Positions 32,835 through 42,499 of a stretch of DNA of 64,000 nucleotides are shown here, piece after piece. The translations under genes were made by a program, and so were the position numbers. Positions within the stretch are counted from its first letter, which is position 1. Each line of letters starts with the position of its first letter. The notes beneath the pieces were generated by a model that had not been told where the DNA came from, searched no databases, and saw only the letters and a list, made by a program, of their open reading frames with translations. The DNA comes from Streptomyces sp. NBC_00525 (GTDB lineage Bacteria > Actinomycetota > Actinomycetes > Streptomycetales > Streptomycetaceae), in contig NZ_CP107834.1 in the NCBI RefSeq assembly GCF_036346595.1, forward strand, positions 5,332,001-5,396,000, in the 5' to 3' direction.

Positions 32835-35434
32835 CCAGGACCGACGACACCATCCCGTCCACGCACCCCGCCGACCCCCGCGCACCCCGCCTCCTGCCCG
32901 TCACCGACCTCTCGCTCGTCGTGCTCGTCGGCGCCAGCGGGTCGGGCAAGTCCACCTTCGCCCGGCGCCACTTCAAGCCGACCGAGGTCATCTCGTCGGA
33001 CTTCTGCCGGGGCCTGGTCGCCGACGACGAGAACGACCAGAGCGCCAGCAAGGACGCCTTCGACGTCCTGCACTACATCGCGGGCAAGCGGCTGGCCGCC
33101 GGCCGGCTCACCGTCGTGGACGCCACCAATGTGCAGCCCGAGGCCCGGCGCCTGCTCGTCGAGGTGGCGCGGGAGCACGACGTGCTGCCCATCGCCATCG
33201 TCCTGGACCTCCCCGAAGAGGTCTGCCTCGCCCGCAACGCGGCCCGCCCGGACCGCGCCGACATGCCCCGCCACGTCATCCAGCGCCACCGCCGCGAGCT
33301 GCGCCGCTCCCTGCGCGGTCTGGAGCGCGAGGGCTTCCGCAAGGTGCACATCCTGCGCACCGAGGAGGAGGCCGAGCGCGCCGAAGTGGTGCTGGAGCGC
33401 CGCTACAACGACCTGCGCCACCTCACCGGACCGTTCGACGTCATCGGCGACATCCACGGCTGCGCCGCCGAACTGGACACCCTGCTCGGCAAGCTCGGCT
33501 ACGTGGACGGCGCCCACCCCGACGGCCGCACCGCGGTCTTCGTCGGCGACCTCGTGGACCGCGGCCCCGACAGCCCCGGCGTGCTGCGCCGCGTGATGGC
33601 GATGGTGGCGGACGGGAACGCGCTGTGCGTGCCCGGCAACCACGAGAACAAGCTCGGCCGCTACCTCAAGGGCCGCAAGGTCCAGCTCACCCACGGCCTC
33701 GCCGAGACCGTCGAGCAGCTGGAGCGGGAGGACGAGAGGGACCCGGCGTTCCGCGGGCGGGTCGCGGAGTTCATCGACGGGCTCGTCAGCCACTACGTGC
33801 TGGACGGCGGCCGGCTCGTCGTCTGCCACGCCGGGCTGCCCGAGAAGTACCACGGCCGCACCTCCGGCCGGGTCCGCTCGCACGCGCTGTACGGGGAGAC
33901 GACCGGCGAGACCGACGAGTTCGGGCTGCCCGTGCGCTACCCGTGGGCGGAGGACTACCGGGGCCGCGCCGCCGTGGTCTACGGCCACACCCCGGTGCCC
34001 AACACCTCCTGGATCAACAACACCATCTGCCTGGACACCGGTGCCGTCTTCGGCGGGAAGATGACCGCGCTGCGCTGGCCGGAGCGCGAACTGGTCGACG
34101 TACCGGCGGAGCGGGTCTGGTACGAGCCGGTGAAGCCGCTGGAGCCCGAGGCGCCGGGCGGCCGGGAGGGCCGGCCGCTGGACCTCGACGACGTCCGGGG
34201 CCACCGCATCGTGGAGACCGGGCAGATGGGCCGCCTCGCCGTCCGCGAGGAGAACGCGGCCGCAGCCCTGGAGGTCATGAGCCGGTTCGCGGTCGACCCC
34301 CGGCTGCTGCCGTACCTGCCGCCGACCATGGCGCCCACCGCCACCTCGGGCGAGGACGGCTACCTGGAGCACCCGGCCGAGGCGTTCGGCGAGTACCGGG
34401 CGGCGGGCGTGACCCGGGTGGTGTGCGAGGAGAAGCACATGGGCTCGCGCGCCGTGGCCCTCGTCTGCAAGGACGCCGAAGCGGCCCGCGCACGCTTCGG
34501 CACCGGCGGCGCGGAGGGCGCGGCCGGTCCCACCGGAGCGCTCTACACCCGTACCGGCCGCCCCTTCCTGGACGACTCCGCGCTCACCGAAGCCGTTCTC
34601 GGACGGCTGCGCGCGGCCGTCACCGCGGCCGGGCTGTGGGAGGAATGGGGCACCGACTGGGTGCTGCTCGACGCCGAGCTGATGCCCTGGTCCCTCAAGG
34701 CACGCGGCCTGCTGCGCTCGCAGTACGCGGCGGTGGGCGCCGCCTCCGGCGCGGTGTTCCCGGCCGCCACCGGGGCGCTCGCCGCGGCCGCCGCGCGCGG
34801 CATCGACGTGGGCGCGCTCGCCGACCGGCAGCGGGAACGGGCCGCGGACGCCGCCGCGTTCACCGAGGCGTACCGGCGCTACTGCTGGGACACCGAGGGG
34901 CTGGACGGGGTGCGCCTGGCACCGTTCCAGGTCCTCGCCGTGCAGGGCCGCTCGCTGGCCGCCGTACCGCACGACCGGCAGCTGGCCTGGCTGGACCGGC
35001 TGGTGGAGCACGACCCCACCGGGCTGCTCCAGGTCACCCGGCGGCTCGTCGTGGACACCGGCGACGAGGCGTCGGTGCGCGCCGGCGTCGACTGGTGGCT
35101 GGAGATGACCGGCCGGGGCGGCGAGGGCATGGTCGTCAAGCCGCTGGACGCGCTCGTCCGGGACGGCAAGCGGCGGCTGGTGCAGCCCGGCATCAAGGTG
35201 CGCGGCAGGGAGTACCTGCGGATCATCTACGGTCCCGAGTACACCCGCCCGGACAACCTGGACCGGCTGCGCGGCCGCTTCCTCGGCCACAAGCGCTCGC
35301 TGGCCCTGCGCGAGTACGCCCTCGGCCTGGAGGCCCTGGACCGGCTCGCGGCCGGGGAGCCGCTGTGGCGGGTCCACGAGGCGGTGTTCGCCGTCCTGGC
35401 CCTGGAGTCGGAGCCGGTCGACCCCCGGCTCTGA
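32831..35434 (+). CDS. pnkp: Pnkp: polynucleotide kinase-phosphatase with RNA ligase domain
   Basis: An 867-residue three-domain RNA end-healing and sealing enzyme. The N-terminal 5'-kinase has P-loop GASGSGKST (near 35-43). The central metallophosphoesterase has GDIHGC (near 206), GDLVDRG (near 239), GNHEN (near 270), [11 protein letters not shown] and YGHTPVPN. The C-terminal ligase-like adenylyltransferase has the KxMG-type nucleophile in [11 protein letters not shown], Lys near 535. It needs Hen1 for ligation in known systems. It starts inside the hen1 stop, so the pair is made in equal amounts. The likely targets are tRNAs cut by ribotoxins. Confidence 0.94.
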   Translation: MTRTDDTIPSTHPADPRAPRLLPVTDLSLVVLVGASGSGKSTFARRHFKPTEVISSDFCRGLVADDENDQSASKDAFDVLHYIAGKRLAAGRLTVVDATNVQPEARRLLVEVAREHDVLPIAIVLDLPEEVCLARNAARPDRADMPRHVIQRHRRELRRSLRGLEREGFRKVHILRTEEEAERAEVVLERRYNDLRHLTGPFDVIGDIHGCAAELDTLLGKLGYVDGAHPDGRTAVFVGDLVDRGPDSPGVLRRVMAMVADGNALCVPGNHENKLGRYLKGRKVQLTHGLAETVEQLEREDERDPAFRGRVAEFIDGLVSHYVLDGGRLVVCHAGLPEKYHGRTSGRVRSHALYGETTGETDEFGLPVRYPWAEDYRGRAAVVYGHTPVPNTSWINNTICLDTGAVFGGKMTALRWPERELVDVPAERVWYEPVKPLEPEAPGGREGRPLDLDDVRGHRIVETGQMGRLAVREENAAAALEVMSRFAVDPRLLPYLPPTMAPTATSGEDGYLEHPAEAFGEYRAAGVTRVVCEEKHMGSRAVALVCKDAEAARARFGTGGAEGAAGPTGALYTRTGRPFLDDSALTEAVLGRLRAAVTAAGLWEEWGTDWVLLDAELMPWSLKARGLLRSQYAAVGAASGAVFPAATGALAAAAARGIDVGALADRQRERAADAAAFTEAYRRYCWDTEGLDGVRLAPFQVLAVQGRSLAAVPHDRQLAWLDRLVEHDPTGLLQVTRRLVVDTGDEASVRAGVDWWLEMTGRGGEGMVVKPLDALVRDGKRRLVQPGIKVRGREYLRIIYGPEYTRPDNLDRLRGRFLGHKRSLALREYALGLEALDRLAAGEPLWRVHEAVFAVLALESEPVDPRL

Positions 35435-35513
35435 GCGTCGGGGAGGCACACTCCGGGCGAACAGGCGGGCGATTCGCCGGGTGAACGGCGCGCCGCGCGG
35501 TGAGGATGAGGGC

Positions 35514-36746
35514 ATGGGATTCCATGTCGACTCCGAGGCCGGGCGGCTGCGCCGCGTCATCCTGCACCGCCCCGATCTGGAACTGAAACGGCTCACGCCG
35601 ACCAACAAGGACACACTGCTCTTCGACGACGTGCTCTGGGTGCGCCGGGCCCGCCAGGAGCACGACGGCTTCGCGGACGTGCTGCGCGACCGGGGCGTCG
35701 AGGTGCATCTCTTCGGCGATCTGCTCCGCGAGGCGCTGGAGATCCCGGTCGCCCGGCGGCTCGTGCTGGACCGGGTCTTCGACGAGAAGGAGTACGGTCC
35801 GCTCGCCACCGAGCATCTGCGGGCCGCCTTCGAGGAGTTGCCCGCGGCCGACCTGTGCGGGGCGCTGGTAGGCGGCATGACCAAGCGGGAGTTCCTGGAG
35901 CGCCACCGGGAGCCGGTCTCGGTGCGCTTCCACGTCATGGACCTGGACGACTTCCTGCTCGGGCCGCTGCCCAACCACCTCTTCACGCGCGACACCTCGG
36001 CGTGGATCTACGACGGGGTGTCCATCAACGCGATGCGCTGGCCGGCCCGGCAGCGCGAGACGGTCCACTTCGAGGCGATCTACCGTCACCACCCGCTGTT
36101 CACCGGGCCGGAGGCGGGCGCCTTCCACCACTGGTCCCAGGGGCAGGACGACTACCCGTCCACCATCGAGGGCGGCGACGTCCTCGTCATCGGCAACGGC
36201 GCCGTGCTCATCGGGATGAGCGAGCGCACCACCCCGCAGGCCGTGGAGATGCTGGCCCGCGGCCTGTTCGACGCGGGTTCGGCCCGGACCATCGTGGCGC
36301 TCGACATGCCCAAGCGGCGGGCGTTCATGCATCTGGACACCGTGATGACCATGGTCGACGGGGACGCCTTCACCAAGTACGCGGGCCTCGGCATGCTCCG
36401 CTCGTACACCATCGAGCCCGGCGACGGGCCGCGCGACCTCAAGGTCACCGACCATCCGCCCGAGCAGATGCACACCGCCATCGCCCACGCGCTCGGGCTG
36501 GACTCGATCCGGGTGCTGACCGCCACCCAGGACGTGCACGCGGCGGAGCGGGAGCAGTGGGACGACGGCTGCAATGTGCTGGCCGTCGAGCCGGGCGTCG
36601 TCGTCGCCTACGAGCGCAACTCCACCACCAACACGCATTTGCGCCGGGAGGGCATCGAGGTCATAGAGATCCTCGGCAGCGAGCTGGGCCGGGGGCGGGG
36701 CGGTCCGCGCTGCATGAGCTGCCCGGTGGTCCGGGACCCCGTGTGA
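35514..36746 (+). CDS. arcA: Arginine deiminase
   Basis: A 410-residue arginine deiminase converting arginine to citrulline and ammonia. It begins [20 protein letters not shown], has the guanidine-binding [10 protein letters not shown] and EGGDVL motifs, [10 protein letters not shown] with the catalytic His, and the C-terminal catalytic Cys in [12 protein letters not shown] 35514 follows GAGG. The ornithine carbamoyltransferase gene lies downstream, so two of the three arginine deiminase steps are adjacent. No carbamate kinase gene is in the window. Confidence 0.95.
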   Translation: MGFHVDSEAGRLRRVILHRPDLELKRLTPTNKDTLLFDDVLWVRRARQEHDGFADVLRDRGVEVHLFGDLLREALEIPVARRLVLDRVFDEKEYGPLATEHLRAAFEELPAADLCGALVGGMTKREFLERHREPVSVRFHVMDLDDFLLGPLPNHLFTRDTSAWIYDGVSINAMRWPARQRETVHFEAIYRHHPLFTGPEAGAFHHWSQGQDDYPSTIEGGDVLVIGNGAVLIGMSERTTPQAVEMLARGLFDAGSARTIVALDMPKRRAFMHLDTVMTMVDGDAFTKYAGLGMLRSYTIEPGDGPRDLKVTDHPPEQMHTAIAHALGLDSIRVLTATQDVHAAEREQWDDGCNVLAVEPGVVVAYERNSTTNTHLRREGIEVIEILGSELGRGRGGPRCMSCPVVRDPV

Positions 36747-36779
36747 CCGGCTGCGCGCCGTCCGTACCGCGAGACGTCT

Positions 36780-36809
36780 CTGTATAGCGATGCATTGCGT
36801 CGTATACAG
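36780..36809. promoter_or_regulatory. Palindromic ARG-box candidate upstream of argF
   Basis: CTGTATA (36780-36786) and TATACAG (36803-36809) form perfect inverted arms around a core that includes GATGCATTGC. The AT-rich arms and TGCAT core recall ArgR (ARG box) sites of Streptomyces. The site is 49 bp upstream of the argF ATG. Confidence 0.6.
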
Positions 36810-36857
36810 TTCCAGAGTTACCGTATGCGTCCGCAGCCCGACCCAGGAGCAGTCACC

Positions 36858-37862
36858 ATGGCCATAGAACTCGCAGGCCGCCACTTCCTCAAGGAGCTGG
36901 ACTTCACGGCCGCGGAGTTCCGCGGTCTGCTCGATCTGGCCGCCGAGCTGAAGGCCGCCAAGAAGGCGGGGACGGAGACGCGGCGGCTGACCGGCCGGAA
37001 CATCGCGCTGATCTTCGAGAAGACGTCCACCCGCACCCGGTGCGCGTTCGAGGTCGCCGCGGCCGACCAGGGCGCCACGACCACGTACCTCGACCCCTCG
37101 GGATCGCAGATGGGGCACAAGGAGTCCGTCAAGGACACCGCGCGCGTCCTCGGCCGGATGTTCGACGGGATCGAGTACCGGGGCGACAGCCAGGCGGTCG
37201 TGGAGGAGCTGGCCGCGTACGCCGGAGTGCCGGTGTTCAACGGCCTCACCGACGACTGGCACCCCACCCAGATGCTCGCCGACGTGCTGACGATGACCGA
37301 GCACAGCGACAAGCCGCTGACGGAGATCGCCTTCGCCTACCTCGGCGACGCCCGCTTCAACATGGGCAACTCCTACCTGATCACCGGCGCCCTGCTCGGC
37401 ATGGACGTGCGCATCGTCGCGCCCAAGGCGTTCTGGCCCGCCGAGACGGTCGTCGCCGAGGCCCGCGCGCTCGCCGAGGGGTCCGGGGCGCGGGTCACCC
37501 TCACGGAGGACGTGGCCGCGGGCGTGCGGGGCGCGGACTTCGTCGCCACCGACGTCTGGGTCTCCATGGGCGAGCCCAAGGAGGTCTGGGACAGCCGCAT
37601 CGCCGCCCTCTCGCCGTACTCCGTCACCATGGACGTACTGCGGGCCACCGGCAACGCCGGGGTGAAGTTCATGCACTGCCTGCCCGCGTTCCACGACCTC
37701 GGCACCGGGGTCGGGCGCGAGATCCACGAGCGGCACGGGCTGAGCGAGCTGGAGGTCAGCGACGAGGTGTTCGAGTCCGCGCACTCCGTCGTCTTCGACG
37801 AGGCGGAGAACCGCATGCACACGATCAAGGCCGTCCTGGTGGCGACCATGGCCGGCGCGTGA
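36858..37862 (+). CDS. argF: Ornithine carbamoyltransferase
   Basis: A 334-residue ornithine carbamoyltransferase. Carbamoyl-phosphate motif STRTR (near 56), HPTQ (near 134) and the ornithine-site MHCLPAFHD (near 272) are intact. ATG 36858 has AGGAGC at 8 nt. Next to arginine deiminase it may act in the catabolic direction (arcB), splitting citrulline to ornithine and carbamoyl phosphate. It could also serve as the biosynthetic enzyme. The ARG-box candidate upstream fits arginine-responsive control. A short hairpin overlaps its stop. Confidence 0.94.
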   Translation: MAIELAGRHFLKELDFTAAEFRGLLDLAAELKAAKKAGTETRRLTGRNIALIFEKTSTRTRCAFEVAAADQGATTTYLDPSGSQMGHKESVKDTARVLGRMFDGIEYRGDSQAVVEELAAYAGVPVFNGLTDDWHPTQMLADVLTMTEHSDKPLTEIAFAYLGDARFNMGNSYLITGALLGMDVRIVAPKAFWPAETVVAEARALAEGSGARVTLTEDVAAGVRGADFVATDVWVSMGEPKEVWDSRIAALSPYSVTMDVLRATGNAGVKFMHCLPAFHDLGTGVGREIHERHGLSELEVSDEVFESAHSVVFDEAENRMHTIKAVLVATMAGA

Positions 37863-37878
37863 CCCCGGACCTCCGGGG
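37863..37878. terminator. Short hairpin between convergent argF and RsbW-like gene
   Basis: A 6-bp stem CCCCGG-ACCT-CCGGGG immediately follows the argF stop and sits in the 22-bp convergent gap. Confidence 0.5.
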
Positions 37879-37884
37879 CGCGTT

Positions 37885-38310
37885 CTAGGACGCCACGGGC
37901 GGCAGGCGGAACCACACCGCCTTGCCGCGCTCCGTCGGCCGGTGGCCGCACGACGAGCTGAGCGTGCGGATCAGCAGCAGCCCCCGGCCGTGCTCCTGCC
38001 ACGGGTCCGGCACGTCCTCCGGCTCCGGGCGGGACAGATCACCGGGCGGGGCCGGGTCTGCGTCGTGCACCTCCACCTGGCAGCCGACCGGCAGCAGCTC
38101 CACCACCAGCTCTATGGGCTCCTCGCCGGGTGTGTGCTCCACCGCGTTGGCGACCAGCTCGGCGGTCAGCAGTTCGGCGGTGTCGCTGTCGGCCGGTGCG
38201 TCGATGTCCGTCAGCACCGAGCGGATCAGCGCACGGGCGATCGGCACGGCGGCCGTGGAATGCGGCAGGGAGATGCGCCAGGAGGGGGGTGGCGGTCCGT
38301 CGGGCGGCAC
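37885..38310 (-). CDS. RsbW-like ATP-binding regulatory protein (anti-sigma factor type)
   Basis: A 141-residue GHKL-ATPase protein of the RsbW/SpoIIAB-like kinase family abundant in Streptomyces. The N-box is LLTAELVANAVEHTPG, followed by EVHDADPAPP and a GRGLLLIRTLSSSCGHRP lid region. Such proteins bind and inhibit sigma factors or phosphorylate anti-anti-sigma partners. No sigma factor or STAS-domain gene is adjacent, so its partner lies elsewhere. Confidence 0.88.
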   Translation of the reverse strand: MPPDGPPPPSWRISLPHSTAAVPIARALIRSVLTDIDAPADSDTAELLTAELVANAVEHTPGEEPIELVVELLPVGCQVEVHDADPAPPGDLSRPEPEDVPDPWQEHGRGLLLIRTLSSSCGHRPTERGKAVWFRLPPVAS

Positions 38311-38492
38311 GAGGGGTTTCCGTTCGGGTGAGCGCGGGTCCTGGGCTCAGACGTTTCCGCGCTCAAGACTTTGTGCTCCCCACCTTACGAAGCCCGGCGT
38401 CCCGGACAAGAGCTCGCCGCCCGGTACGAAGGGGACGTTCGTCACGGGACCGGCACAAGGGACCGGACCGGCGCTGCCGATATCGCGTACTC

Positions 38493-38506
38493 GTGACGGA
38501 AGTCAC
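38493..38506. promoter_or_regulatory. Crp-type binding site upstream of the enoyl-CoA hydratase
   Basis: GTGACGGAAGTCAC matches both GTG-n6-GNCAC (the Streptomyces Crp consensus) and the general GTGA-n6-TCAC pattern, with perfectly inverted arms extended by one base on each side. It lies about 60 bp before the hydratase start, and a TGATAAAT stretch follows it as a possible -10. Confidence 0.6.
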
Positions 38507-38563
38507 GCAACGGTGATAAATTCGAGGCCGGGAAGCAGCGACGGCCGAAGGGGACACCCCGCC

Positions 38564-39391
38564 ATGAGTCCGTTCACCGGCTCCGCACCACGTACGCGGC
38601 ACTGGCGCCATCTGCGGGTCACCGAGGCGGACGGCGTCGCCACCGTCACCCTCGCCCGCCCCGAGAAGCTCAACGCGCTCACCTTCGGCGCCTACGCCGA
38701 CCTGCGCGACCTGCTGGCCGAGCTGGCGCGGGAACGCGCGGTCCGGGCCCTGGTGCTGGCTGGGGAGGGGCGCGGCTTCTGCTCCGGCGGCGACGTCGAC
38801 GAGATCATCGGCGCCACCCTCGCGATGGACACCGCCGAACTGCTGGACTTCAACCGGATGACCGGCCAGGTGGTACGCGCGCTGCGCGAGTGCCCGTTCC
38901 CCGTCGTCGCCGCGGTGCACGGGGTGGCCGCCGGGGCCGGCGCCGTCCTCGCCCTGGCCGCCGACTTCCGCGTCGCCGACCCCACCGCCCGGTTCGCCTT
39001 CCTGTTCACCCGCGTCGGGCTCTCCGGCGGCGACATGGGCGCCGCCTATCTGCTGCCCCGCGTCGTCGGCCTCGGCCACGCCACCCGCCTCCTGATGCTC
39101 GGCGAACCCGTCCGCGCCCCCGAGGCCGAACGGATCGGCCTCATCAGCGAGCTCACCGACGAGGGCCGCGCCGACGAGGCGGCCGGCGCGCTCGCCCGCC
39201 GCCTCGCGGACGGGCCCTCGCTCGCCCTCGCCCAGACCAAGGCGCTGCTCACCGCCGAGCTGGACATGCCGCTGGCCGCCGCCGTCGAGATGGACGCCGC
39301 CACCCAGGCCCTCCTCATGCACGGCGAGGACTACACCGAGTTCCACGCCGCGTTCACCGGGAAGCGGCCGCCCGCCTGGCGCGGAAAATGA
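38564..39391 (+). CDS. Enoyl-CoA hydratase/isomerase family protein of the aromatic-acid cluster
   Basis: A 275-residue crotonase-fold protein. The oxyanion-hole strands are GRGFCSGGDVDEI and HGVAAGAGAVLALAADF. The catalytic region reads AFLFTRVGLSGGDMGAAYLL. It overlaps the bifunctional monooxygenase by ATGA, so it serves the same pathway, probably hydrating or hydrolysing the alicyclic CoA thioester after aromatic-ring reduction. A Crp-type site lies upstream. ATG 38564 begins MSPFTGSAPRTRHW; an earlier in-frame start would run through the promoter region. Confidence 0.9.
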   Translation: MSPFTGSAPRTRHWRHLRVTEADGVATVTLARPEKLNALTFGAYADLRDLLAELARERAVRALVLAGEGRGFCSGGDVDEIIGATLAMDTAELLDFNRMTGQVVRALRECPFPVVAAVHGVAAGAGAVLALAADFRVADPTARFAFLFTRVGLSGGDMGAAYLLPRVVGLGHATRLLMLGEPVRAPEAERIGLISELTDEGRADEAAGALARRLADGPSLALAQTKALLTAELDMPLAAAVEMDAATQALLMHGEDYTEFHAAFTGKRPPAWRGK

Positions 39392-41667
39392 CCGGCCCGC
39401 AGCGGATCGCGGTCATCGGCGGCGGCCCCGGCGGCCTCTACGCCGCCGCGCTGCTCAAACGCCTCCGCCCGGACCGCCGGATCACCCTCTGGGAACGCAA
39501 CGCCCCCGACGACACCTTCGGCTTCGGCGTCGTCCTCTCCGACGAGACCCTCGGCGGCATCGAACAGGCCGACCCGGTCGTCCACCGCGCGCTGCGGAAC
39601 GAGTTCGTCCGCTGGGACGGCATCGACATCGTGCACCGGGGCCACACCCAGACCTCCGGCGGCCACGGCTTCGCCGCGCTCGGCCGCCGCCGGCTCCTGG
39701 AGATCCTGTACGAGCGCTGCGCCGGGCTCGGCGTGGACCTCCGCTTCCGCACCCCCGCCCCGCCCGCCGCCGAACTCGCCGCCACCCACGACCTGGTCGT
39801 CGCCGCCGACGGGGTGCACAGCGCCACCCGCCAAGCCCACGCGGACGTCTTCCGCCCCCGGATCACCGCACACCGCTGCCGCTACATCTGGCTCGCCGCC
39901 GACTTCGCCCTGGACGCCTTCCGCTTCGAGATCGCCGAGACCCCGTACGGCGTGATGCAGCTCCACGCCTACCCGTTCTCGCGGCACGCCTCCACCGTCA
40001 TCGTCGAGATGCGCGAGGAGGTCTGGCGGGCGGCCGGCTTCGACGTGCCCGACCCGGCCGCGTCGATCCGCGCGTGCGCCGGGATCTTCGCCGACGCCCT
40101 CGGCCACCGCCCGCTGCGCTCCAACAACTCCGGCTGGCTCACCTTCCGCACCGTTGTCAACGCCCACTGGTCGCACGGCCCCACCGTCCTGATCGGCGAC
40201 GCCGCGCACACCGCGCACTTCTCGATCGGCTCCGGCACCAAGCTCGCCGTGGAGGACGCCCTCGCGCTCGCCGCCTGCGTCGAGGAGCACCCCTCGCTGC
40301 CGGCCGCGCTCGCCGCGTACGAGAGCGAGCGCCGGCCCGTCGTCGAATCGACGCAGCGCGCGGCGGCGGCCAGCCTGCGCTGGTTCGAGGAACTGGGCAC
40401 GTACGTGGACCAGCCGCCCCGCCAGTTCGCGTTCAACCTCCTCACCCGCAGCCGTCGCGTCACCCACGACAACCTGCGGCTGCGCGACGCCGCGTTCACG
40501 GCCGGAGCGGAGGAGGAGTACGGCTGCCCGCCCGGCACCCCGCCGATGTTCACCCCGCTGCGGTTGCGCGGCCTGGAGCTGCGCAACCGCGTCGTCGTCT
40601 CGCCGATGGACATGTACGTGGCCGAGGACGGCGTCCCCGGCGACTTCCACCTCGTCCACCTCGGCGCCAGGGCGCTCGGCGGCGCCGGACTCGTTATGAC
40701 GGAGATGGTCTGCGTCAGCGCCGAGGGCCGCATCACCCCCGGCTGCACCGGCCTCTACACCGACGAGCAGGCCGCCGCCTGGTCCCGGATCACCGGCTTC
40801 GTGCACCACGCGTCCCCCGGCACCGCCCTCGGCGTCCAGCTCGGGCACTCCGGCCGCAAGGGCTCCACCAAGCTCATGTGGGAGGGCATCGACCAGCCCC
40901 TCGACCACGGCAACTGGCCGGTCGCCGCCGCCTCCCCGCTCCCGTACACCCCCGGCGTCAGCCAGGTTCCGCACGCCCTGGACCGGGCCGGGCTCGACGA
41001 GGTCCGCGAGCAGTTCGCCGCCGCCGCCCGGCGCGCCGCCCGCTGCGGGTTCGACCTTCTCGAACTGCACTGCGCGCACGGCTATCTGCTCTCCGGCTTC
41101 CTCTCGCCGCTCACCAACCGGCGCACCGACGCCTACGGCGGACCGCTCGCCCACCGGCTCCGCTTCCCGCTGGAGGTCTTCGACGCCGTCCGCGCCGAGT
41201 GGCCCGACGACCGGCCGATGACCGTCCGCATCTCCGCCACCGACTGGGCCGAGGGCGGCACCACCGCCGAGGACGCCGTGGAGATCGCCCGCGCCTTCGT
41301 CGCGCACGGGGCCGACGCCCTCGACGTCTCCACCGGCCAGGTCGTCCCCGACGAACGGCCCGAGTACGGGCGCTCCTACCAGACCCCGTACGCCGACCGC
41401 ATCCGCAACACCCTGTGCGTGCCGGTGATCGCGGTCGGCGCGATCTCCTCCTGGGACGACGTGAACTCGCTGCTGCTGGCCGGCCGCGCCGACCTCTGCG
41501 CCCTGGCCCGGCCCCATCTGTACGACCCGCACTGGACGCTCCACGCGGCGGCCGAACAGGGCTACGGCGGACCGGGCGCGCCCTGGCCCCTGCCGTACCG
41601 CGCGGGCAGCCGCCGCCCGCCGACCGGCCGCACCGACGCCCCCGGGCCCCGCCTCACCCTGGACTGA
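39388..41667 (+). CDS. Bifunctional aroyl-CoA monooxygenase/reductase (2-aminobenzoyl-CoA monooxygenase/reductase-like)
   Basis: A 759-residue natural fusion. Residues 1-380 are a group A flavin monooxygenase (IGGGPGGLYAAALL; GDAAHTAHFSIGSG). Residues 385-759 are an old-yellow-enzyme FMN barrel (MFTPLRLRGLELRNRVVVSP; HSGRKGSTK; DLLELHCAHGYLLSGFLSP). The same architecture is known in 2-aminobenzoyl-CoA monooxygenase/reductase, which hydroxylates and then reduces the ring; databases often label it salicylyl-CoA 5-hydroxylase. The neighbouring CoA ligase, acyl-CoA dehydrogenase and RidA favour the aminobenzoyl-CoA role. It overlaps the hydratase upstream by ATGA. Confidence 0.88.
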   Translation: MTGPQRIAVIGGGPGGLYAAALLKRLRPDRRITLWERNAPDDTFGFGVVLSDETLGGIEQADPVVHRALRNEFVRWDGIDIVHRGHTQTSGGHGFAALGRRRLLEILYERCAGLGVDLRFRTPAPPAAELAATHDLVVAADGVHSATRQAHADVFRPRITAHRCRYIWLAADFALDAFRFEIAETPYGVMQLHAYPFSRHASTVIVEMREEVWRAAGFDVPDPAASIRACAGIFADALGHRPLRSNNSGWLTFRTVVNAHWSHGPTVLIGDAAHTAHFSIGSGTKLAVEDALALAACVEEHPSLPAALAAYESERRPVVESTQRAAAASLRWFEELGTYVDQPPRQFAFNLLTRSRRVTHDNLRLRDAAFTAGAEEEYGCPPGTPPMFTPLRLRGLELRNRVVVSPMDMYVAEDGVPGDFHLVHLGARALGGAGLVMTEMVCVSAEGRITPGCTGLYTDEQAAAWSRITGFVHHASPGTALGVQLGHSGRKGSTKLMWEGIDQPLDHGNWPVAAASPLPYTPGVSQVPHALDRAGLDEVREQFAAAARRAARCGFDLLELHCAHGYLLSGFLSPLTNRRTDAYGGPLAHRLRFPLEVFDAVRAEWPDDRPMTVRISATDWAEGGTTAEDAVEIARAFVAHGADALDVSTGQVVPDERPEYGRSYQTPYADRIRNTLCVPVIAVGAISSWDDVNSLLLAGRADLCALARPHLYDPHWTLHAAAEQGYGGPGAPWPLPYRAGSRRPPTGRTDAPGPRLTLD

Positions 41668-41676
41668 CCCGCGCGG

Positions 41677-42495
41677 CTACGTCCGGTGCGCGAACCGCGC
41701 CCCCGCGTCCCGCAGCCGTTCGTGCAGCAGCCGGAACACCGTGGCCGAGCGGGCGCCCGGCCAGTCGGCGGGCAGCAGCTCCGGGGGCAGCCCCGGATCG
41801 GCGTACGGCACCCGGCGCCAGGAGTCCAGCGCCGTCAGGTAGTCCCGGTACGCCGCCTCCGGGTCCGCCGCCCCGTCCCCGCGCGCCTCCCAGGCCCGCA
41901 GCACCGGCTCATGGCGGGCCAGGAAGCCGTGGTGCAGCCGGGCCACCGCGTCCAGGTCCCACCAGCGGGCCACCGCCTCGCGGGTCGGGGCGAAGCCCAG
42001 ATGGTCGCCCCGGAACAGGTCCACGTACGGGTCGAGCCCCAGGCGCTCCAGGGTGTGCCGGGTCTCGTCCCGCAGCCCGGCCGGGGCGATCCAGACACCG
42101 GGGGCGGCCGTGCCGAACCCCAGCCGGGACAGCCGCGAGCGCAGCAGATGCCGCTTGTGGCGCTCCGCCTCCGGCACCGAGAACACGACCAGCACCCAGC
42201 CGTCCGCGAGGGGCGGCTCCGGGTGCCGGTAGATGCGCCGGTCGCCGTCGTCCAGGAGCTGGCGGGCGTCCGCCGAGAGCGCGTAGCCGGCCGCCCCGTC
42301 CGCCGTGCGCGCGGCCACGAGCAGTCCGCGCCGCTTCAGCCGGGAGACCGCCGAGCGTACGGCGGGCGCGTCCACGCCGACCGCGCCCAGCAGCCGGACG
42401 AGCCCGGCCACCGGCATCGGCTCGTCACCGGCGGTGCGCCCGTACGCCCCGTAGAGCGTGACGATCAGTGAACGGGGGGTGTGCGGTTCGACCAT
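41677..42495 (-). CDS. PaaX-family transcriptional repressor
   Basis: A 272-residue PaaX-type repressor. It has an N-terminal winged helix (SLIVTLYGAYGRTAGDEPMP; VDAPAVRSAVSRLKRRGLLV) and the PaaX central and C-terminal domains (WVLVVFSVPEAERHKRHLLR; LGFGTAAPGVWIAP; RLGLDPYVDLFRGDHLGF). PaaX regulators sense aryl-CoA thioesters and derepress aromatic catabolism. The chosen ATG 42495 lies 4 bp after the ligase stop; longer forms would begin inside the ligase repeat. It is cotranscribed with the ligase and probably binds the divergent promoter region at 44221-44248. Confidence 0.9.
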   Translation of the reverse strand: MVEPHTPRSLIVTLYGAYGRTAGDEPMPVAGLVRLLGAVGVDAPAVRSAVSRLKRRGLLVAARTADGAAGYALSADARQLLDDGDRRIYRHPEPPLADGWVLVVFSVPEAERHKRHLLRSRLSRLGFGTAAPGVWIAPAGLRDETRHTLERLGLDPYVDLFRGDHLGFAPTREAVARWWDLDAVARLHHGFLARHEPVLRAWEARGDGAADPEAAYRDYLTALDSWRRVPYADPGLPPELLPADWPGARSATVFRLLHERLRDAGARFAHRT

Positions 42496-42499
42496 GTGA

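Noticed and set aside
32714..35995. A 1093-codon reverse-strand frame spanning pnkp and arcA
   Set aside because: It lies entirely opposite two well-supported genes with intact catalytic motifs, and its own sequence has no domain.
40693..40697. A TTA trinucleotide in the monooxygenase/reductase gene
   Set aside because: It spans the codons GTT ATG and is out of frame, so it is not a bldA codon.
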